Counted from the first letter of the stretch, positions 8,344-20,048 are shown. The stretch: 64,000 bases of DNA from Pseudotabrizicola alkalilacus (GCF_003443995.1 NZ_QWEY01000001.1:186001-250000), one strand, 5' to 3'. A program made the numbers and translations. Notes: generated by a model not told the origin, from the letters alone.

Positions 8344-9239
8344 CAGGTCAGCCCTTTCAGGGTGCGGAAGGCGGCGGTGCGGGTGGCGGCAAAGGCGACA
8401 ATGGCGGTGAGCGGGGGCAGGAGCAGCGGCAAAAGCCAGCCGAAGCCCTGAAACCCGAGGCCGGTGAGAAAGGCCCCGGCCTCATCAGCCTGCGGCAACA
8501 GGGCGATGCCGATCATGGCGATCACGGTGCCGATGGCGGCCCCGGTCAGCGCGCGCAGGGTGAAGCGGCGGACAAAGGCGCGCACGATATAGGCATCCTT
8601 GGCCCCCACCAGCCGCAACACGCGGATGACCGGCAGGTTGGCCGACAGGGCGGCATTGGCGGCCAGCGTGATCATCGCGGCGGTGGACCCGGCAATCAGG
8701 ATCAGTGACAGCGCGCCCAGCAGGCGCAGACGCTCGGCCGCTTGTGCCATCGGCCGGCGCCAGCGGGTGTGATCGTCGAGCACGGCGCCGGGGGCCTCGG
8801 CCGACAGGCGCAGGCGCAGGCCTTGGCTGTCATATCCCGGCGCGGCTTCGGTCAGCTCGATCAGGCGCGGCAGCGGCAGGGCATCAACCGGCAGGTCGGG
8901 GCCGAACCACGGCTCCAGCAGGGCGCGCTGTTCCTCGGTATCCAGCGCGCGGGCCGAGGCGATGCCGGGCGTGGTGGACAACAGCGCAAGGACGGCGGCG
9001 ACCTGGGTATCCAGCTGCTCCGGCGGGGCCGAGATGCGGATGGTGGCGGTGCCGGCAAGGGCCGAAGCCCAGCGGTCGGCCAGCCGCCCGGAGGCAAGCG
9101 ACAGGGCAAGGGCAAAGACCGCCAGAAAGGCCATTGCGCCCGCCGTGAACAGCGTCAGCTGCGCGGTGAAACCCGAGGGCGGCACCACGCGGTCAGCCTG
9201 CCTGTCGGGGGCCAGAAGGGCGGGGAGGGTGAATTTCAC
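8343..9239 (-). CDS. ftsX: Cell division protein FtsX
   Basis: 298 residues, with the FtsX topology: a cytoplasmic N-terminus, a first transmembrane helix (about 30-50), a periplasmic domain of about 110 residues, then three helices. The FtsX/MacB-like segment LPVIRVLRLVGAKDAYIVRAFVRRF lies between the second and third helices. FtsX pairs with the ATPase FtsE at the septum to control peptidoglycan hydrolases. The start is GTG 9239, which overlaps the ftsE stop (GTGA), and there is no better ATG. It is the middle gene of ftsE-ftsX-plsC. Confidence 0.9.
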   Translation of the reverse strand: MKFTLPALLAPDRQADRVVPPSGFTAQLTLFTAGAMAFLAVFALALSLASGRLADRWASALAGTATIRISAPPEQLDTQVAAVLALLSTTPGIASARALDTEEQRALLEPWFGPDLPVDALPLPRLIELTEAAPGYDSQGLRLRLSAEAPGAVLDDHTRWRRPMAQAAERLRLLGALSLILIAGSTAAMITLAANAALSANLPVIRVLRLVGAKDAYIVRAFVRRFTLRALTGAAIGTVIAMIGIALLPQADEAGAFLTGLGFQGFGWLLPLLLPPLTAIVAFAATRTAAFRTLKGLT

Positions 9240-9907
9240 AGATCGGCCCCCGCAAGCTGCACCCGGCGGTTCTGGATGCGCAGCACCCGCGCCGCCAGTT
9301 GCGATTTCGCCTGCCGGATCAGGTTCATGTCATGGGTGGCGACCAGAATGGTCTTGCCCATCCGGCTGAGCTCGACCAGCAGGGTCAGCAGGCGCAGAGA
9401 CATTTCCCAGTCGAGGTTGCCGGTGGGTTCATCGGCGAGGATGACATCGGGCGACATGATGATGGCGCGGGCAAGGGCGGCGCGCTGACGCTCGCCCCCG
9501 GACAGCTGTGGCGGCAGGGCATCGGCCAGTTTGCCCAGCCCGACCCAATCGAGCAGCGCGGTCAGATCCTGCGCATCGCCTTTGCGGCTGGCCACGGTGA
9601 GCGGCAGGGTGACATTGGTGGCAAGCGGCAGATGGTCAAGGAACTGGCAATCCTGATGCACCACGCCGATGCGACGGCGGCTCAGCGCGACATCATCGCG
9701 CGACATCATGCGCGCATCACGGTCAAAGATCGTGACCCGGCCCGCTGTGGGGCGCAATTCGGCATAGGCGAGCTTGAGAAACGTCGATTTGCCCGCCCCC
9801 GATGGCCCGGTCAGGAAATGGAACGACCCCGGTGCAAGGCGCAGGGTGACATCCGAGAGCAATTCACCCCCGCCGTAGTTGAAACCCACATTCTCGAACG
9901 CGATCAC
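9236..9907 (-). CDS. ftsE: Cell division ATP-binding protein FtsE
   Basis: 223 residues, ABC ATPase. Walker A is GPSGAGKST, the Q-loop is VVHQDCQFLDHL, the ABC signature is LSGGERQR, Walker B is VILADEPTGNLD and the switch histidine is ATHDMNL. The length and the start MIAFENVGFNYGGG are those of FtsE. Together with FtsX it forms the septal complex that couples ATP hydrolysis to cell-wall cleavage. Translation probably starts at GTG 9907, since the nearby ATG at 9911 is out of frame. Divergent from the zinc-ribbon gene across a 188-bp spacer. Confidence 0.93.
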   Translation of the reverse strand: MIAFENVGFNYGGGELLSDVTLRLAPGSFHFLTGPSGAGKSTFLKLAYAELRPTAGRVTIFDRDARMMSRDDVALSRRRIGVVHQDCQFLDHLPLATNVTLPLTVASRKGDAQDLTALLDWVGLGKLADALPPQLSGGERQRAALARAIIMSPDVILADEPTGNLDWEMSLRLLTLLVELSRMGKTILVATHDMNLIRQAKSQLAARVLRIQNRRVQLAGADL

Positions 9908-10095
9908 TCATTCGTCCCCTTTGGCCGTGCCGCTGGCACTGTACTGGCGCTGTGGCAGAATTGCGCAAAGTGTCGGCGGATACAATGACAGCCAGAGCAC
10001 CAGTGTTGCGAAAACAGCCACAAACTCTTGGCCTTGGGCGGGTTCGTTGCTAGTGTCCGGTGAAAATCCGGGAGAACCGGGAAAGGGTATGCGCT

Positions 10096-10923
10096 ATGCG
10101 CCTGATCTGTCCGAATTGTGACGCCCAGTATGAAGTCGATGACGGTGCCATTCCCGACGCCGGGCGCGACGTGCAATGTTCCAACTGTGGCCACGCGTGG
10201 TTTCAGATGCGCGACCCTGTGGCTGACGATCTGAGCGACGATCTGTACCGCGAGCCGGAGCCGGTGGCCGAGGTGCCCGCCGCGGTCGCGCAGTCCGATG
10301 CGGAGGACGAGGAAGACGAGACGCCCATGGCGGCACCGCCCGCCAAGGCGCTGCCGGTGCAGCGGGCGCTGGATGACAGCGTGCTCGCGATCCTGCGCGA
10401 AGAGGCCGGGCGCGAGATGGCGGCCCGCAAGGCCGAAGCCACCGGGATCGAGATGCAGGGCGACCTTGGCCTGCCGCCGCCCCTGTCGCCGGTGGTGGGG
10501 TCAGCGGCGGCGGCGGCTGCCGCGTCGGCTGCGGCACGAACCGAAACCGACAAGCGCATCGCGACGATGAAGGGGGAGCCGGGTGTGCCGCCGCGCGCTG
10601 CGGCGCGGCGGGATCTGTTGCCCGATATCGAGGAAATCAACTCCAGCCTGCGGCCCAATGATATGGCCGCCAGTCTGGTGGAAGCGGCAGTGCCCAGACC
10701 GGCTTCGTCGGGGTCGGGGTTCCGCTCGGGCTTTGCGCTGGTGCTGATTTTGGCTGCGGTGGCGGTGCTGATCTATGTGATGGCGCCGCAGATCTCGTCT
10801 CAGATTCCGGGGACGGCGGATGCGATGGCGTCTTATGTCGCAATGGTCGATTCCCTGCGGCTGTCGGTGGATGCGCTGATGCAGCGCGCAACCGGTGCAG
10901 TAAACGGTCTGACCGGCGGCTGA
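10096..10923 (+). CDS. Zinc-ribbon (MJ0042-type) single-pass membrane protein
   Basis: 275 residues in three parts. An N-terminal zinc ribbon (first 36 residues) has two C-x2-C pairs, CPNCDAQYEVDDG and CSNCGHAWF. A long acidic, alanine/proline-rich linker of about 170 residues includes a run of alanines. One transmembrane helix (SGFALVLILAAVAVLIYVM, near residue 220) is followed by a short C-terminal tail. Proteins of this layout are common in Alphaproteobacteria next to ftsE, and their job is not established; a regulatory or scaffold role at the membrane is possible. ATG 10096 is chosen because it begins the zinc ribbon and has AAAGGG upstream. Confidence 0.8.
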   Translation: MRLICPNCDAQYEVDDGAIPDAGRDVQCSNCGHAWFQMRDPVADDLSDDLYREPEPVAEVPAAVAQSDAEDEEDETPMAAPPAKALPVQRALDDSVLAILREEAGREMAARKAEATGIEMQGDLGLPPPLSPVVGSAAAAAAASAAARTETDKRIATMKGEPGVPPRAAARRDLLPDIEEINSSLRPNDMAASLVEAAVPRPASSGSGFRSGFALVLILAAVAVLIYVMAPQISSQIPGTADAMASYVAMVDSLRLSVDALMQRATGAVNGLTGG

Positions 10924-10950
10924 CTCAGGGTATGGGCGAGAGCGTTGTGA

Positions 10951-13020
<2,070 letters not shown>

Positions 13021-13023
13021 GCG

Positions 13024-13377
13024 TTAGTAACCGTTGGGGTTTCCGGGCAGGATGGTGCCCGTGCCCTCATCCCCGGCAGAGCCGACCCAGACGATGCTTT
13101 GCCCGTTCAGACGCACGGCCCAGCAGCTTGCCGGGTTGCCGTCATAGCCAAAGCACATGCGGTTGCCGTCAATCGACCACTCGCCCGCGTAATCGGGGCC
13201 CCGGATCGCGCCGTCAGGGGCGTAATATTCAGTAAAGCCGCCCGAGGCGACCATCGCGCCTTGCACGGTATTTCCGACAATCGCGGTGCGGATCGCGTCT
13301 GCCGAGGCGAGATCCTGTGCCACGGCGGGCAGGGGCAGCAGGGCGGCAACGCACAGCAGGATGCGGGACAGTTTCAT
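13024..13377 (-). CDS. Small exported protein of unknown function
   Basis: 117 residues with a clear Sec signal peptide (MKLSRILLCVAALLPLPAVAQ, cleavage after AVA-Q). The mature part has two cysteines in RMCFGYDGNPASCW that could form a periplasmic disulfide, and tryptophan/glycine-rich beta-type segments. I do not recognise a named family with certainty. The ATG at 13377 is preceded by a perfect AAGGAGG seven bases away. It lies downstream of hisG on the same strand, with a GC-rich hairpin between them, so it may be transcribed separately. Confidence 0.7.
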   Translation of the reverse strand: MKLSRILLCVAALLPLPAVAQDLASADAIRTAIVGNTVQGAMVASGGFTEYYAPDGAIRGPDYAGEWSIDGNRMCFGYDGNPASCWAVRLNGQSIVWVGSAGDEGTGTILPGNPNGY

Positions 13378-13414
13378 CGACACCCTCCTTGGGTTGCGCA
13401 AAGGTTAACGCATA

Positions 13415-13437
13415 CCGGGCCGGTTTCAAAGGCCCGG
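13415..13437 (-). terminator. Hairpin between hisG and the small exported protein gene
   Basis: A 7-bp inverted repeat, CCGGGCC / GGCCCGG, with a 9-base loop lies just after the hisG stop. Read on the minus strand it is followed by TATGCGTT, so it is at best a weak intrinsic terminator or an RNA-stabilising hairpin. Confidence 0.4.
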
Positions 13438-13442
13438 CAAGG

Positions 13443-14147
13443 TCAGGTTTTCGGCACTGTGACATCCAGTTGCCGCGCCAGATCGGACAGCGTTTTGCGG
13501 TTGTCTGCAGTCCAGTCGGCGCGATGCGACAGGAACAACACCGCCTGACTGGAATGGATCAGCGCGTCGGACAGGATTTTCAGGTGGTTGGCGCGCAGGG
13601 TCTCGCCCGAGGAGGTGATATCGGCAATCGCCTCGGCGGTCAGGTTCTTGACCGTGCCTTCGGTGGCCCCCTGCGAATCGACCAACTGGTAATCGGCCAC
13701 GCCATGGGTGGTCAGGTAATCGCGCACCAAGCGGTGATATTTGGTGGCGATGCGCAGGCGGAAGCCGTGGGTGCGGCGGAAAGCGGCGGCGGCTGCGTCC
13801 AGATCATCGAGCGTGTCAACGTCGATCCACGCGACCGGCACCGCGATGATCAGATCGGCATGGCCAAAGCCAAGCGGCGCGAGTTCGGCCACCTGCGTGG
13901 GCCAGTCGGCCAGCTTTTCACGCACAAGGTCGGACCCGGTGACGCCAAGGTGGATGCGCCCGGCAGCCAGTTCGCGCGGAATTTCCCCTGCCGACAGCAG
14001 CACCAACTCGACGCCCTCGATGCCATCGACGCGGCCGGCATACTCGCGCTCGGCCCCTGACAGGCGCAGGGTGACGCCGCGCGCGCCGAACCAGTCAAAG
14101 GTTTTCTCCATCAGCCGCCCTTTGGACGGCACGCCGATCTTGATCAT
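13443..14147 (-). CDS. hisG: ATP phosphoribosyltransferase catalytic subunit, short form
   Basis: 234 residues, the short HisG_S form, which lacks the C-terminal regulatory domain and needs HisZ. Typical segments are IKIGVPSKGRLMEKT at the N-terminus, GVTGSDLVRE and the PRPP-binding LVDSQGATEGTVKN. It condenses ATP with PRPP, the first step of histidine synthesis. Its ATG overlaps the hisZ stop (ATGA), so hisS-hisZ-hisG is a tightly coupled operon. Length and the presence of HisZ upstream make the assignment secure. Confidence 0.93.
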   Translation of the reverse strand: MIKIGVPSKGRLMEKTFDWFGARGVTLRLSGAEREYAGRVDGIEGVELVLLSAGEIPRELAAGRIHLGVTGSDLVREKLADWPTQVAELAPLGFGHADLIIAVPVAWIDVDTLDDLDAAAAAFRRTHGFRLRIATKYHRLVRDYLTTHGVADYQLVDSQGATEGTVKNLTAEAIADITSSGETLRANHLKILSDALIHSSQAVLFLSHRADWTADNRKTLSDLARQLDVTVPKT

Positions 14148-15250
14148 GGCTTTTCCCCCATCAACCGGGTCATCAGCCCGGCGCGGATCACGCCGCCAAC
14201 GGCGGGGATGGATTTGCCCTGTCCGAGCACGGCGGTCAGCGCGTCATAGCGCCCGCCGCTGGCGACCGGGGGCAGGGCGGGGTCGTCGGCGTGGAAGCTG
14301 AAGACGAAACCGTCATAATATTCCAGACTGGTGCGGCCGTGGCTGGCCTCGAACGGCAGGGTTTCGGTGTCGATGCCCTGCGCCGCCAGCGCGTCGAGCC
14401 GGGCGGCGAACCGGTCCACCGCCGGGGTGATCGCGGGCAGCATGGGCGCGATGCCGCGCAGATGCTGCAGCGCCGCACGCGACGGGGCCTGCAGCGACAA
14501 GAGGTCATAAAGCAGCGCGGCTTCGGGCGCGGCCAGCGCCGGGGTCTGGGCGTCTTCGGTCAGCGCCTGCACGCGGGCAGCAATCTCGGCCTCGCTGCGC
14601 AGGCCGGTAAAGGTGCCTGCCTGCGCGATCAGATCGGCGGGGGAGCCTTTGGCCAGACGGTCGAGCAGGTGCTTGCGGGCCTGCGGCACAGGTGCGCGGC
14701 CCGAGAACCGGTCGAGCAGGGCGCGGAAGCGTTGCGGCCGCCAGATGTGACGCAACAGCGCCTGTTTGCGGCGCTCAGAGGTGGCAAGGCCGCGCACGGC
14801 AGCCATCAGGATGCCGATGTCGCCGGTCACCGGGCGCAGGGTCAGACCGTTTTCGCGCAGCACCTGATTGATCAGGGCGAACACGCGGGCGTCGGACTCC
14901 TCTCGCTGGTCGCGGCGGAACACCTCGATCCCGGCCTGATGGAATTCCGACGGGCGGTCGCCGGCACGGGTCTGTTTGCGGAACACCGGGCCGGAATAGG
15001 CATATGTGGCGGGGTCTGCGCCGCCCGCCATGTGCTGCTGGACCACCGGCACGGTAAAATCTGGCCGCAACATCATTTCGCCTTGCACCGGATCGACCGT
15101 CATATAGGCGCGGGCGCGGATGTCTTCGCCGTAAAGGTCCAGCAGGGTTTCGGCGGGCAAAAGGATATCCGCCTCGACCAGCGTGGCGCCCTGATCGGCG
15201 AACCACGCGGCGAGGCGGTCAGAGGTTGCGCGTTCGACCCCGCTGCGCAT
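14144..15250 (-). CDS. hisZ: ATP phosphoribosyltransferase regulatory subunit HisZ
   Basis: 368 residues, a paralogue of the catalytic core of histidyl-tRNA synthetase that lacks aminoacylation ability. Class II synthetase-like motifs are recognisable: MMLRPDFTVPVVQQH, SGPVFRKQTRAGDRPSEFHQAGIEV and the C-terminal ASGGRYDALT. It assembles with short HisG and gives it activity and histidine feedback inhibition. The ATG at 15250 overlaps the hisS stop (ATGA); an in-frame extension upstream reads into hisS and is not conserved-looking. Confidence 0.92.
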   Translation of the reverse strand: MRSGVERATSDRLAAWFADQGATLVEADILLPAETLLDLYGEDIRARAYMTVDPVQGEMMLRPDFTVPVVQQHMAGGADPATYAYSGPVFRKQTRAGDRPSEFHQAGIEVFRRDQREESDARVFALINQVLRENGLTLRPVTGDIGILMAAVRGLATSERRKQALLRHIWRPQRFRALLDRFSGRAPVPQARKHLLDRLAKGSPADLIAQAGTFTGLRSEAEIAARVQALTEDAQTPALAAPEAALLYDLLSLQAPSRAALQHLRGIAPMLPAITPAVDRFAARLDALAAQGIDTETLPFEASHGRTSLEYYDGFVFSFHADDPALPPVASGGRYDALTAVLGQGKSIPAVGGVIRAGLMTRLMGEKP

Positions 15251-16788
15251 CAGCCTTGATCCAGCATCCGGCGCACGGCGGCGACGAGGTCGCCGCGTAG
15301 CACTGTGTCTTGTGCGGGGCGGTCTTTCCATTCCTCCAGCGTGGCGTTCTGCGCGATTTTCGCGCCGAGGATCAGGTCTTTGAGGATGACAGTGCCGGAT
15401 TCGGCCTCGTTCCCGCCCTGAATGACCGCAATGGGGGAATTGCGTTTGTCGGCGTATTTCAACTGGTTGCCGAAGTTTTTCGGATTGCCGAGGTAGGTTT
15501 CGGCGCGGATGCCCGCGCTGCGCAGCTCGCCCACCATGGCCATGTAATCAGCCATCCGGTCGCGGTCCATCACGGTGACGACGACGGGGCCGGTGTTGTC
15601 GGCGCTGATGCGGCCCTTGGCGTGCAGGGCGGCCAGCAGACGGTCAACGCCGATGGACACGCCGGTGGCGGGGACTGCTTGGCCGGTGAAGCGCTTCACG
15701 AGGTCATCATAGCGCCCGCCGCCCGCGACGGAGCCGAAGTTGCGCGGGCGGCCCTTTTCGTCGGTGATCTGGAAGGTCAGTTCCGCCTCGTAGACCGGGC
15801 CGGTGTAGTAGCCGAGGCCACGGACGACGGAGGGGTCGATGCGGATACGGTCGGGGCCGTAGCCTTGGGCGGCGAGGAGGGCAGCGATCTGTTCGAGTTC
15901 GTCTACGCCTTCGGCACCGACTTTGCTGTTGCCCACAGCCAAACGTAGGTTCGCGATTGTTTGAGTATTGGTTTCTGATTTTGCGAGAAGGAACTTAACC
16001 AGACCCTCAACAGCAATAGGAGGTACGTTAAGTCCAGGAATAAATGCACCCGAAGCATCACGACGGCCGTCTGTAAGTAACTCAACGACACCGTGAATGC
16101 CTACTTTGTCGAACTTGTCGAGGGTTCTCAATATATCGTCTGCAATCGAGTGCAACGCACGCTTTCCGACATCAATCGCTCGTTTGATAACGTCGGAATT
16201 GCCCTGTATTGGGTCCTCATTCATGACTCTATCAGTTGCGTTGTCGAGTATGCCGTTCAGCACCTTGCGGTTGTTCACCTTGACCACATAGTCGCCGCGC
16301 TCGATCCCGGCGGCTTCCAGTGCGTCGGCCAGCATGGCGCAGATTTCGGCGTCGGCGGCGACCGAACCCGACCCGACCGTATCGGCATCGCATTGATAGA
16401 ACTGGCGGAATCGACCCGGCCCGGGCTTTTCGTTGCGCCAGACCGGCCCCATCGCATAGCGGCGATACGGCGAGGGCAGGTCGTTGCGGTACTGCGCGGC
16501 CACGCGCGCCAAGGGCGCGGTCAGGTCGTAGCGCAGGGCCAGCCAGTCGGTATCCTCATCCTGCCAGGCAAACACACCCTCATTCGGGCGATCCACGTCG
16601 GGCAGGAATTTGCCAAGCGATTCAACGGTTTCAACCGCGCTGGTTTCCAGCGGATCAAAGCCGTAGCGGTGGTACACCTCGGCGATCTTGTCCAGCATGG
16701 CTTTGCGCGTGGTCACTTCGGTTCCGAAGTAATCGCGGAAGCCTTTGGGGGTTTCGGCCCTTGGGCGGCGGATTTTCGCGTCGGACAT
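15250..16788 (-). CDS. hisS: Histidyl-tRNA synthetase
   Basis: 512 residues, a class II synthetase. Motif 1/2 segments are [25 protein letters not shown] and [21 protein letters not shown]. The histidine-A motif is [11 protein letters not shown] and motif 3 is [12 protein letters not shown]. The C-terminal anticodon-binding domain spans about the last 100 residues. It charges tRNA-His. It is the first gene of hisS-hisZ-hisG; the second and third genes are coupled by ATGA overlaps. A patch covering about 15,961-16,260, which encodes the insertion between motifs 2 and 3, is far poorer in G+C (about 47 % by hand count) than its flanks (about 63-67 %). The frame stays intact, suggesting intragenic recombination. 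Confidence 0.95.
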   Translation of the reverse strand: MSDAKIRRPRAETPKGFRDYFGTEVTTRKAMLDKIAEVYHRYGFDPLETSAVETVESLGKFLPDVDRPNEGVFAWQDEDTDWLALRYDLTAPLARVAAQYRNDLPSPYRRYAMGPVWRNEKPGPGRFRQFYQCDADTVGSGSVAADAEICAMLADALEAAGIERGDYVVKVNNRKVLNGILDNATDRVMNEDPIQGNSDVIKRAIDVGKRALHSIADDILRTLDKFDKVGIHGVVELLTDGRRDASGAFIPGLNVPPIAVEGLVKFLLAKSETNTQTIANLRLAVGNSKVGAEGVDELEQIAALLAAQGYGPDRIRIDPSVVRGLGYYTGPVYEAELTFQITDEKGRPRNFGSVAGGGRYDDLVKRFTGQAVPATGVSIGVDRLLAALHAKGRISADNTGPVVVTVMDRDRMADYMAMVGELRSAGIRAETYLGNPKNFGNQLKYADKRNSPIAVIQGGNEAESGTVILKDLILGAKIAQNATLEEWKDRPAQDTVLRGDLVAAVRRMLDQG

Positions 16789-16878
16789 GGCGGTTTGGCC
16801 CTTCGATCTTTGCCGGGCATCCTGTAACGGATGGGGGGGATGGCGGCAAGCGGCACGCGGGCAATCATGGGGGTGCGG

Positions 16879-17082
16879 ATGATGGATCGGTTTGACGGGA
16901 TCGAGGAGCGGGTGGCGCACCTGCAACGGGCGGTCGATGATCTGTCGGACGTGGTGACGGCGCAGCGGCGCGAGGTGGACCGGCTGACCCGACTGGTCGG
17001 CCTGCTGGTCGAACGCGAGGCCGAGCGTGAGGCGGGGATGGGCGAGGCGCCCGCCGCCGATGTGAGGCCGCCGCATTGGTAG
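16879..17082 (+). CDS. slyX: SlyX family protein
   Basis: 67 residues, almost entirely a coiled coil: [20 protein letters not shown] followed by heptads, then a short proline tail ending PPHW. Size, coiled coil and the PPHW/PPHY-type end are those of SlyX, a widespread small protein without a settled function. The start is ATG 16879 or the adjacent 16882; GGGGG lies six bases before the former. The stop overlaps the start of the AbrB-type gene by 7 bp. Confidence 0.75.
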   Translation: MMDRFDGIEERVAHLQRAVDDLSDVVTAQRREVDRLTRLVGLLVEREAEREAGMGEAPAADVRPPHW

Positions 17083-18140
17083 GGCTGACCGTGGATTATC
17101 CGGCGCTGGCGGTGACGCTGGGGATCGGTGCGCTGGGCGGAGTTCTGGCGGCGGCGCTGGGCGTGCCGCTGGGCTATCTGCTGGGGTCGCTGCTGGCGGT
17201 CGCCATAACGGCAGCGGCAGGCTGGCGGCCGCTGGGGCGCGCGGTGACGATGCCGATGCGGCTGCGGATGTCCTTTGTGCCGGTGATCGGGGTGGCGATC
17301 GGCGGGGCGTTCACGCCAGAAGTCGCGCAGGAGGCGTTGGGCTGGGGCCGCAGCCTGCTGGCGCTGGTGCTGTTTGTGCCGCTGGCGCATGCGCTGGGCT
17401 ATATGATCTTTCGCCGGGGCGGGCTGCCCCGGGTGGATGCCTATTTCAGCGCGCTGCCGGGCGGGCTGATTGAAAGCGTGCAACTGGGCGAAGAGGCCGG
17501 TGCCGATGTGCGGCTGCTGACAGTGCTGCAGTTTCTGCGGCTGATCCTGACCATCATCGCGGTGCCCCTGATCTTTGCCGGGGTGACCGGCCATGCGGTC
17601 GGCTCGGCCGCCGGGGTGCAGATGCACGGCGCGGATGTGGCGCTGACCTTTCGCGATGTGCTGGTGCTACTGGCCTGTGGCGGATTCGGCGTGTGGCTGG
17701 CGCGGCTGTGCCGGATTCCGGCCTGGATCATCACCGGGCCGCTGATCCTGTCGGCACTGGCGCATGCGCTGGGCTGGGTCGAGGGCGTGCCGCCGGGCTG
17801 GCTGATCTCGTTGACCCAGGTGGTGTTGGGCACCGGCCTTGGGGCGCGTTTTGCCGGGGTGAGCGGGGCGATGCTGCGGCGGGCGGGGGGCCTTGCGGTG
17901 CTGAACGGGGCCGGGGTGATGGCGCTGGCCTTTGGCTTTGCGATGGCGCTGCATGCGCTGGTGGGGGAGCCGGTGGCGGCGGTGTTTCTGGCCTTTGCCC
18001 CCGGCGGTTTGGCCGAGATGAGCCTGATCGCCCTGAGCCTGAACATCAGTGCGATTTACGTCACCACGCATCACGTGCTGCGGATCGGGATGGCGGTGGT
18101 GGCGGCGCAGATCGGCGCGCGGTGGTTTGCCAAGGGCTAG
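17076..18140 (+). CDS. AbrB-type membrane protein (putative ammonia monooxygenase-like transporter family)
   Basis: 354 residues with about ten hydrophobic helices arranged as a tandem duplication, as in the AbrB-duplication family (sometimes called a putative ammonia monooxygenase, although no such activity is supported). Repeated GxxLG and PxGL motifs are visible, for example [33 protein letters not shown] in the first half and [16 protein letters not shown] in the second. It is probably a transporter; the substrate is unknown. The start is uncertain: TTG 17076 overlaps the slyX stop, and GTG 17091 is an alternative. Confidence 0.75.
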   Translation: MVGLTVDYPALAVTLGIGALGGVLAAALGVPLGYLLGSLLAVAITAAAGWRPLGRAVTMPMRLRMSFVPVIGVAIGGAFTPEVAQEALGWGRSLLALVLFVPLAHALGYMIFRRGGLPRVDAYFSALPGGLIESVQLGEEAGADVRLLTVLQFLRLILTIIAVPLIFAGVTGHAVGSAAGVQMHGADVALTFRDVLVLLACGGFGVWLARLCRIPAWIITGPLILSALAHALGWVEGVPPGWLISLTQVVLGTGLGARFAGVSGAMLRRAGGLAVLNGAGVMALAFGFAMALHALVGEPVAAVFLAFAPGGLAEMSLIALSLNISAIYVTTHHVLRIGMAVVAAQIGARWFAKG

Positions 18141-18215
18141 GCGCGGTTCTGGACAGGGGGGGCCGTGCGTGGCACTAGAGGTGCGACCCAAGGAAAGCCC
18201 GCGCGCAGGGCAGAG

Positions 18216-19211
18216 ATGAGATCGACCGTGTTGACCCCCGACGCCCTGACGCCAAGCTCCCTGACACCGGAAGCGCATCGCCGTGCCGCCGAGCGTGTGT
18301 TGCGCATCGAGGGCGAGGCGCTGTTGACGCTGGCGGGCGCGCTGCCCGACGATTTTGCCGGGGCGGTCGCTGCGCTGCTGGAGGTGCGGGGCCGGGCGGT
18401 GCTGTCGGGGATCGGCAAATCGGGCCATGTGGCGCGCAAGATCGCGGCGACACTGGCCTCGACCGGTACGCCGTCGCTGTTCGTGCATCCGGCCGAGGCC
18501 AGCCATGGCGATCTGGGCATGGTGACGCCGGATGATATCTGCATTTTGCTGTCAAACAGCGGTGAGACCATGGAATTGCGCGATCTGATCGCGCATTGCG
18601 CGCGGTTTGACATTCCGCTGATCGGGATGTCGCGCGATGCGGGCAGCACCCTGATGCGGGCGGCGGATTACCGGCTGACCATTCCAGACCTGCCCGAGGC
18701 CTGTGCCATCGGCATGGCCCCCACCACCTCGACCACGCTGATGATGGGCTTGGGCGATGCTCTGGCTGTGGCGCTGATGGAGGCGCGGCGGTTTGAGGCG
18801 GATCAGTTCCGCACCTATCATCCCGGCGGCAAGCTGGGCGCGCAACTGACGCTGGTGCGGCAGGTGATGCACCCGCAGGTGCCGCTGGTGCCGCTGGACG
18901 CGCCAATGCAGGAGGTGGTGCGGGCGATGACGGCGGGCGGTCTGGGGGTCACAGGCGTAGTCGATGCGCAGGGGCTGCTGGCGGGGGTGGTGACCGATGG
19001 CGATCTGCGGCGCAACATCGTCGGGCTGCTGGACCGGGTGGCGGGCGACATTGCCACGCGCAGCCCGAAAACGGTGGCCCCGCAGACACTGGCTGCCGAG
19101 GCCTTGGCCATTGTGAACAAGTCGAAAATTTCTGCGCTGTTTGTCTGTGAGGACGGGCGGCCTGTGGGGATCGTGCATCTGCACGACCTTTTGCGCATTG
19201 GCGTGATGTGA
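18216..19211 (+). CDS. kdsD: Arabinose-5-phosphate isomerase (KpsF/GutQ family)
   Basis: 331 residues: an N-terminal SIS domain (LSGIGKSGHVARKIAATLAS, HPAEASHGDLGMV, LLSNSGETMELRDL) and two C-terminal CBS domains from about residue 210. It isomerises ribulose 5-phosphate to arabinose 5-phosphate, the precursor of Kdo in lipopolysaccharide. Start ATG 18216 is chosen over upstream codons. It is the first gene of kdsD-kdsA-kdsB, with seven bases to the kdsA start, which makes the pathway assignment secure. Confidence 0.93.
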   Translation: MRSTVLTPDALTPSSLTPEAHRRAAERVLRIEGEALLTLAGALPDDFAGAVAALLEVRGRAVLSGIGKSGHVARKIAATLASTGTPSLFVHPAEASHGDLGMVTPDDICILLSNSGETMELRDLIAHCARFDIPLIGMSRDAGSTLMRAADYRLTIPDLPEACAIGMAPTTSTTLMMGLGDALAVALMEARRFEADQFRTYHPGGKLGAQLTLVRQVMHPQVPLVPLDAPMQEVVRAMTAGGLGVTGVVDAQGLLAGVVTDGDLRRNIVGLLDRVAGDIATRSPKTVAPQTLAAEALAIVNKSKISALFVCEDGRPVGIVHLHDLLRIGVM

Positions 19212-19218
19212 GGGAATG

Positions 19219-20046
19219 ATGGATCAGCAAACCGTAACCGTGGGCGATATTGCGATCGGGGGGGCTGCGCCGATTGCGTTGATCTCTGGCCCGTGCCAGC
19301 TGGAAAGCTCGGCCCATGCAAGGATGATCTGTGAAGGGCTGCTGGAGGCCTGCGCGCCCACGGGCACCAAGTTCATTTTCAAGGCCAGCTATGACAAGGC
19401 CAACCGTTCCTCGCTGAGCACCAACCGGGGCCTGGGGATGGAGATGGGGTTGCGCATCCTGTCCGACATCCGCGCTGAATATGGCGTGCCGGTGCTGACT
19501 GACGTGCACGAACCGGGGCATTGCGCCATTGCCGCAGAAGCGGTGGACGTTCTGCAGATCCCGGCGTTTTTGTGCCGTCAGACCGACCTGTTGCTGGCCG
19601 CGGGCGAGACGGGGTTGGCGATCAACATCAAGAAGGGGCAGTTTCTGGCGCCCTGGGATATGAAAAACGTGGCGGCCAAGGTCGAAAGCACCGGCAACCG
19701 GCGGATCATGCTGTGCGAGCGCGGCACGTCCTTTGGCTACAACACTTTGGTGACCGATTTCCGGGGCCTGCCGACCATGGCCGAGACCGGCTGGCCGGTT
19801 GTGTTTGATGCCACCCATTCGGTGCAGCAGCCCGGAGGGCTGGGCGGCAGCTCGGGCGGGCAGCGGCAGTTTGCGCCGGTGCTGGCACGGGCGGCCTGCG
19901 CGGTGGGGGTGTCGGCGCTGTTCATCGAGACCCATGAAGACCCCGACACCGCACCGAGTGACGGGCCGAACATGATCCATCTGCATGATATGAAGGCGCT
20001 GATCGGCACGCTCTGCGCCTTTGACCGTCTGGCAAAGGGGCTGTGA
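19219..20046 (+). CDS. kdsA: 3-deoxy-8-phosphooctulonate (Kdo-8-P) synthase
   Basis: 275 residues, the normal length. Signature segments are ALISGPCQLESSAHA, KASYDKANRSS, VPVLTDVHEP, FLCRQTDLL and INIKKGQFLAPWDM. It condenses arabinose 5-phosphate with phosphoenolpyruvate. Two adjacent ATGs are present. The second (19219) is preferred since AGGG ends four bases before it, whereas the first is almost on top of the ribosome-binding site. Located between kdsD and kdsB. Confidence 0.95.
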   Translation: MDQQTVTVGDIAIGGAAPIALISGPCQLESSAHARMICEGLLEACAPTGTKFIFKASYDKANRSSLSTNRGLGMEMGLRILSDIRAEYGVPVLTDVHEPGHCAIAAEAVDVLQIPAFLCRQTDLLLAAGETGLAINIKKGQFLAPWDMKNVAAKVESTGNRRIMLCERGTSFGYNTLVTDFRGLPTMAETGWPVVFDATHSVQQPGGLGGSSGGQRQFAPVLARAACAVGVSALFIETHEDPDTAPSDGPNMIHLHDMKALIGTLCAFDRLAKGL

Positions 20047-20048
20047 CC

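Noticed and set aside
16093-16827. A + strand frame across the G+C-poor part of hisS, as if a gene had been inserted
   Set aside because: The minus-strand hisS frame is continuous and all synthetase motifs remain in order; the + frame has no protein-like features.
20043-20048. GTG 20043 as the kdsB start
   Set aside because: It sits two bases after the AAAGGGG ribosome-binding site; ATG 20049 is at normal distance and begins the conserved part.
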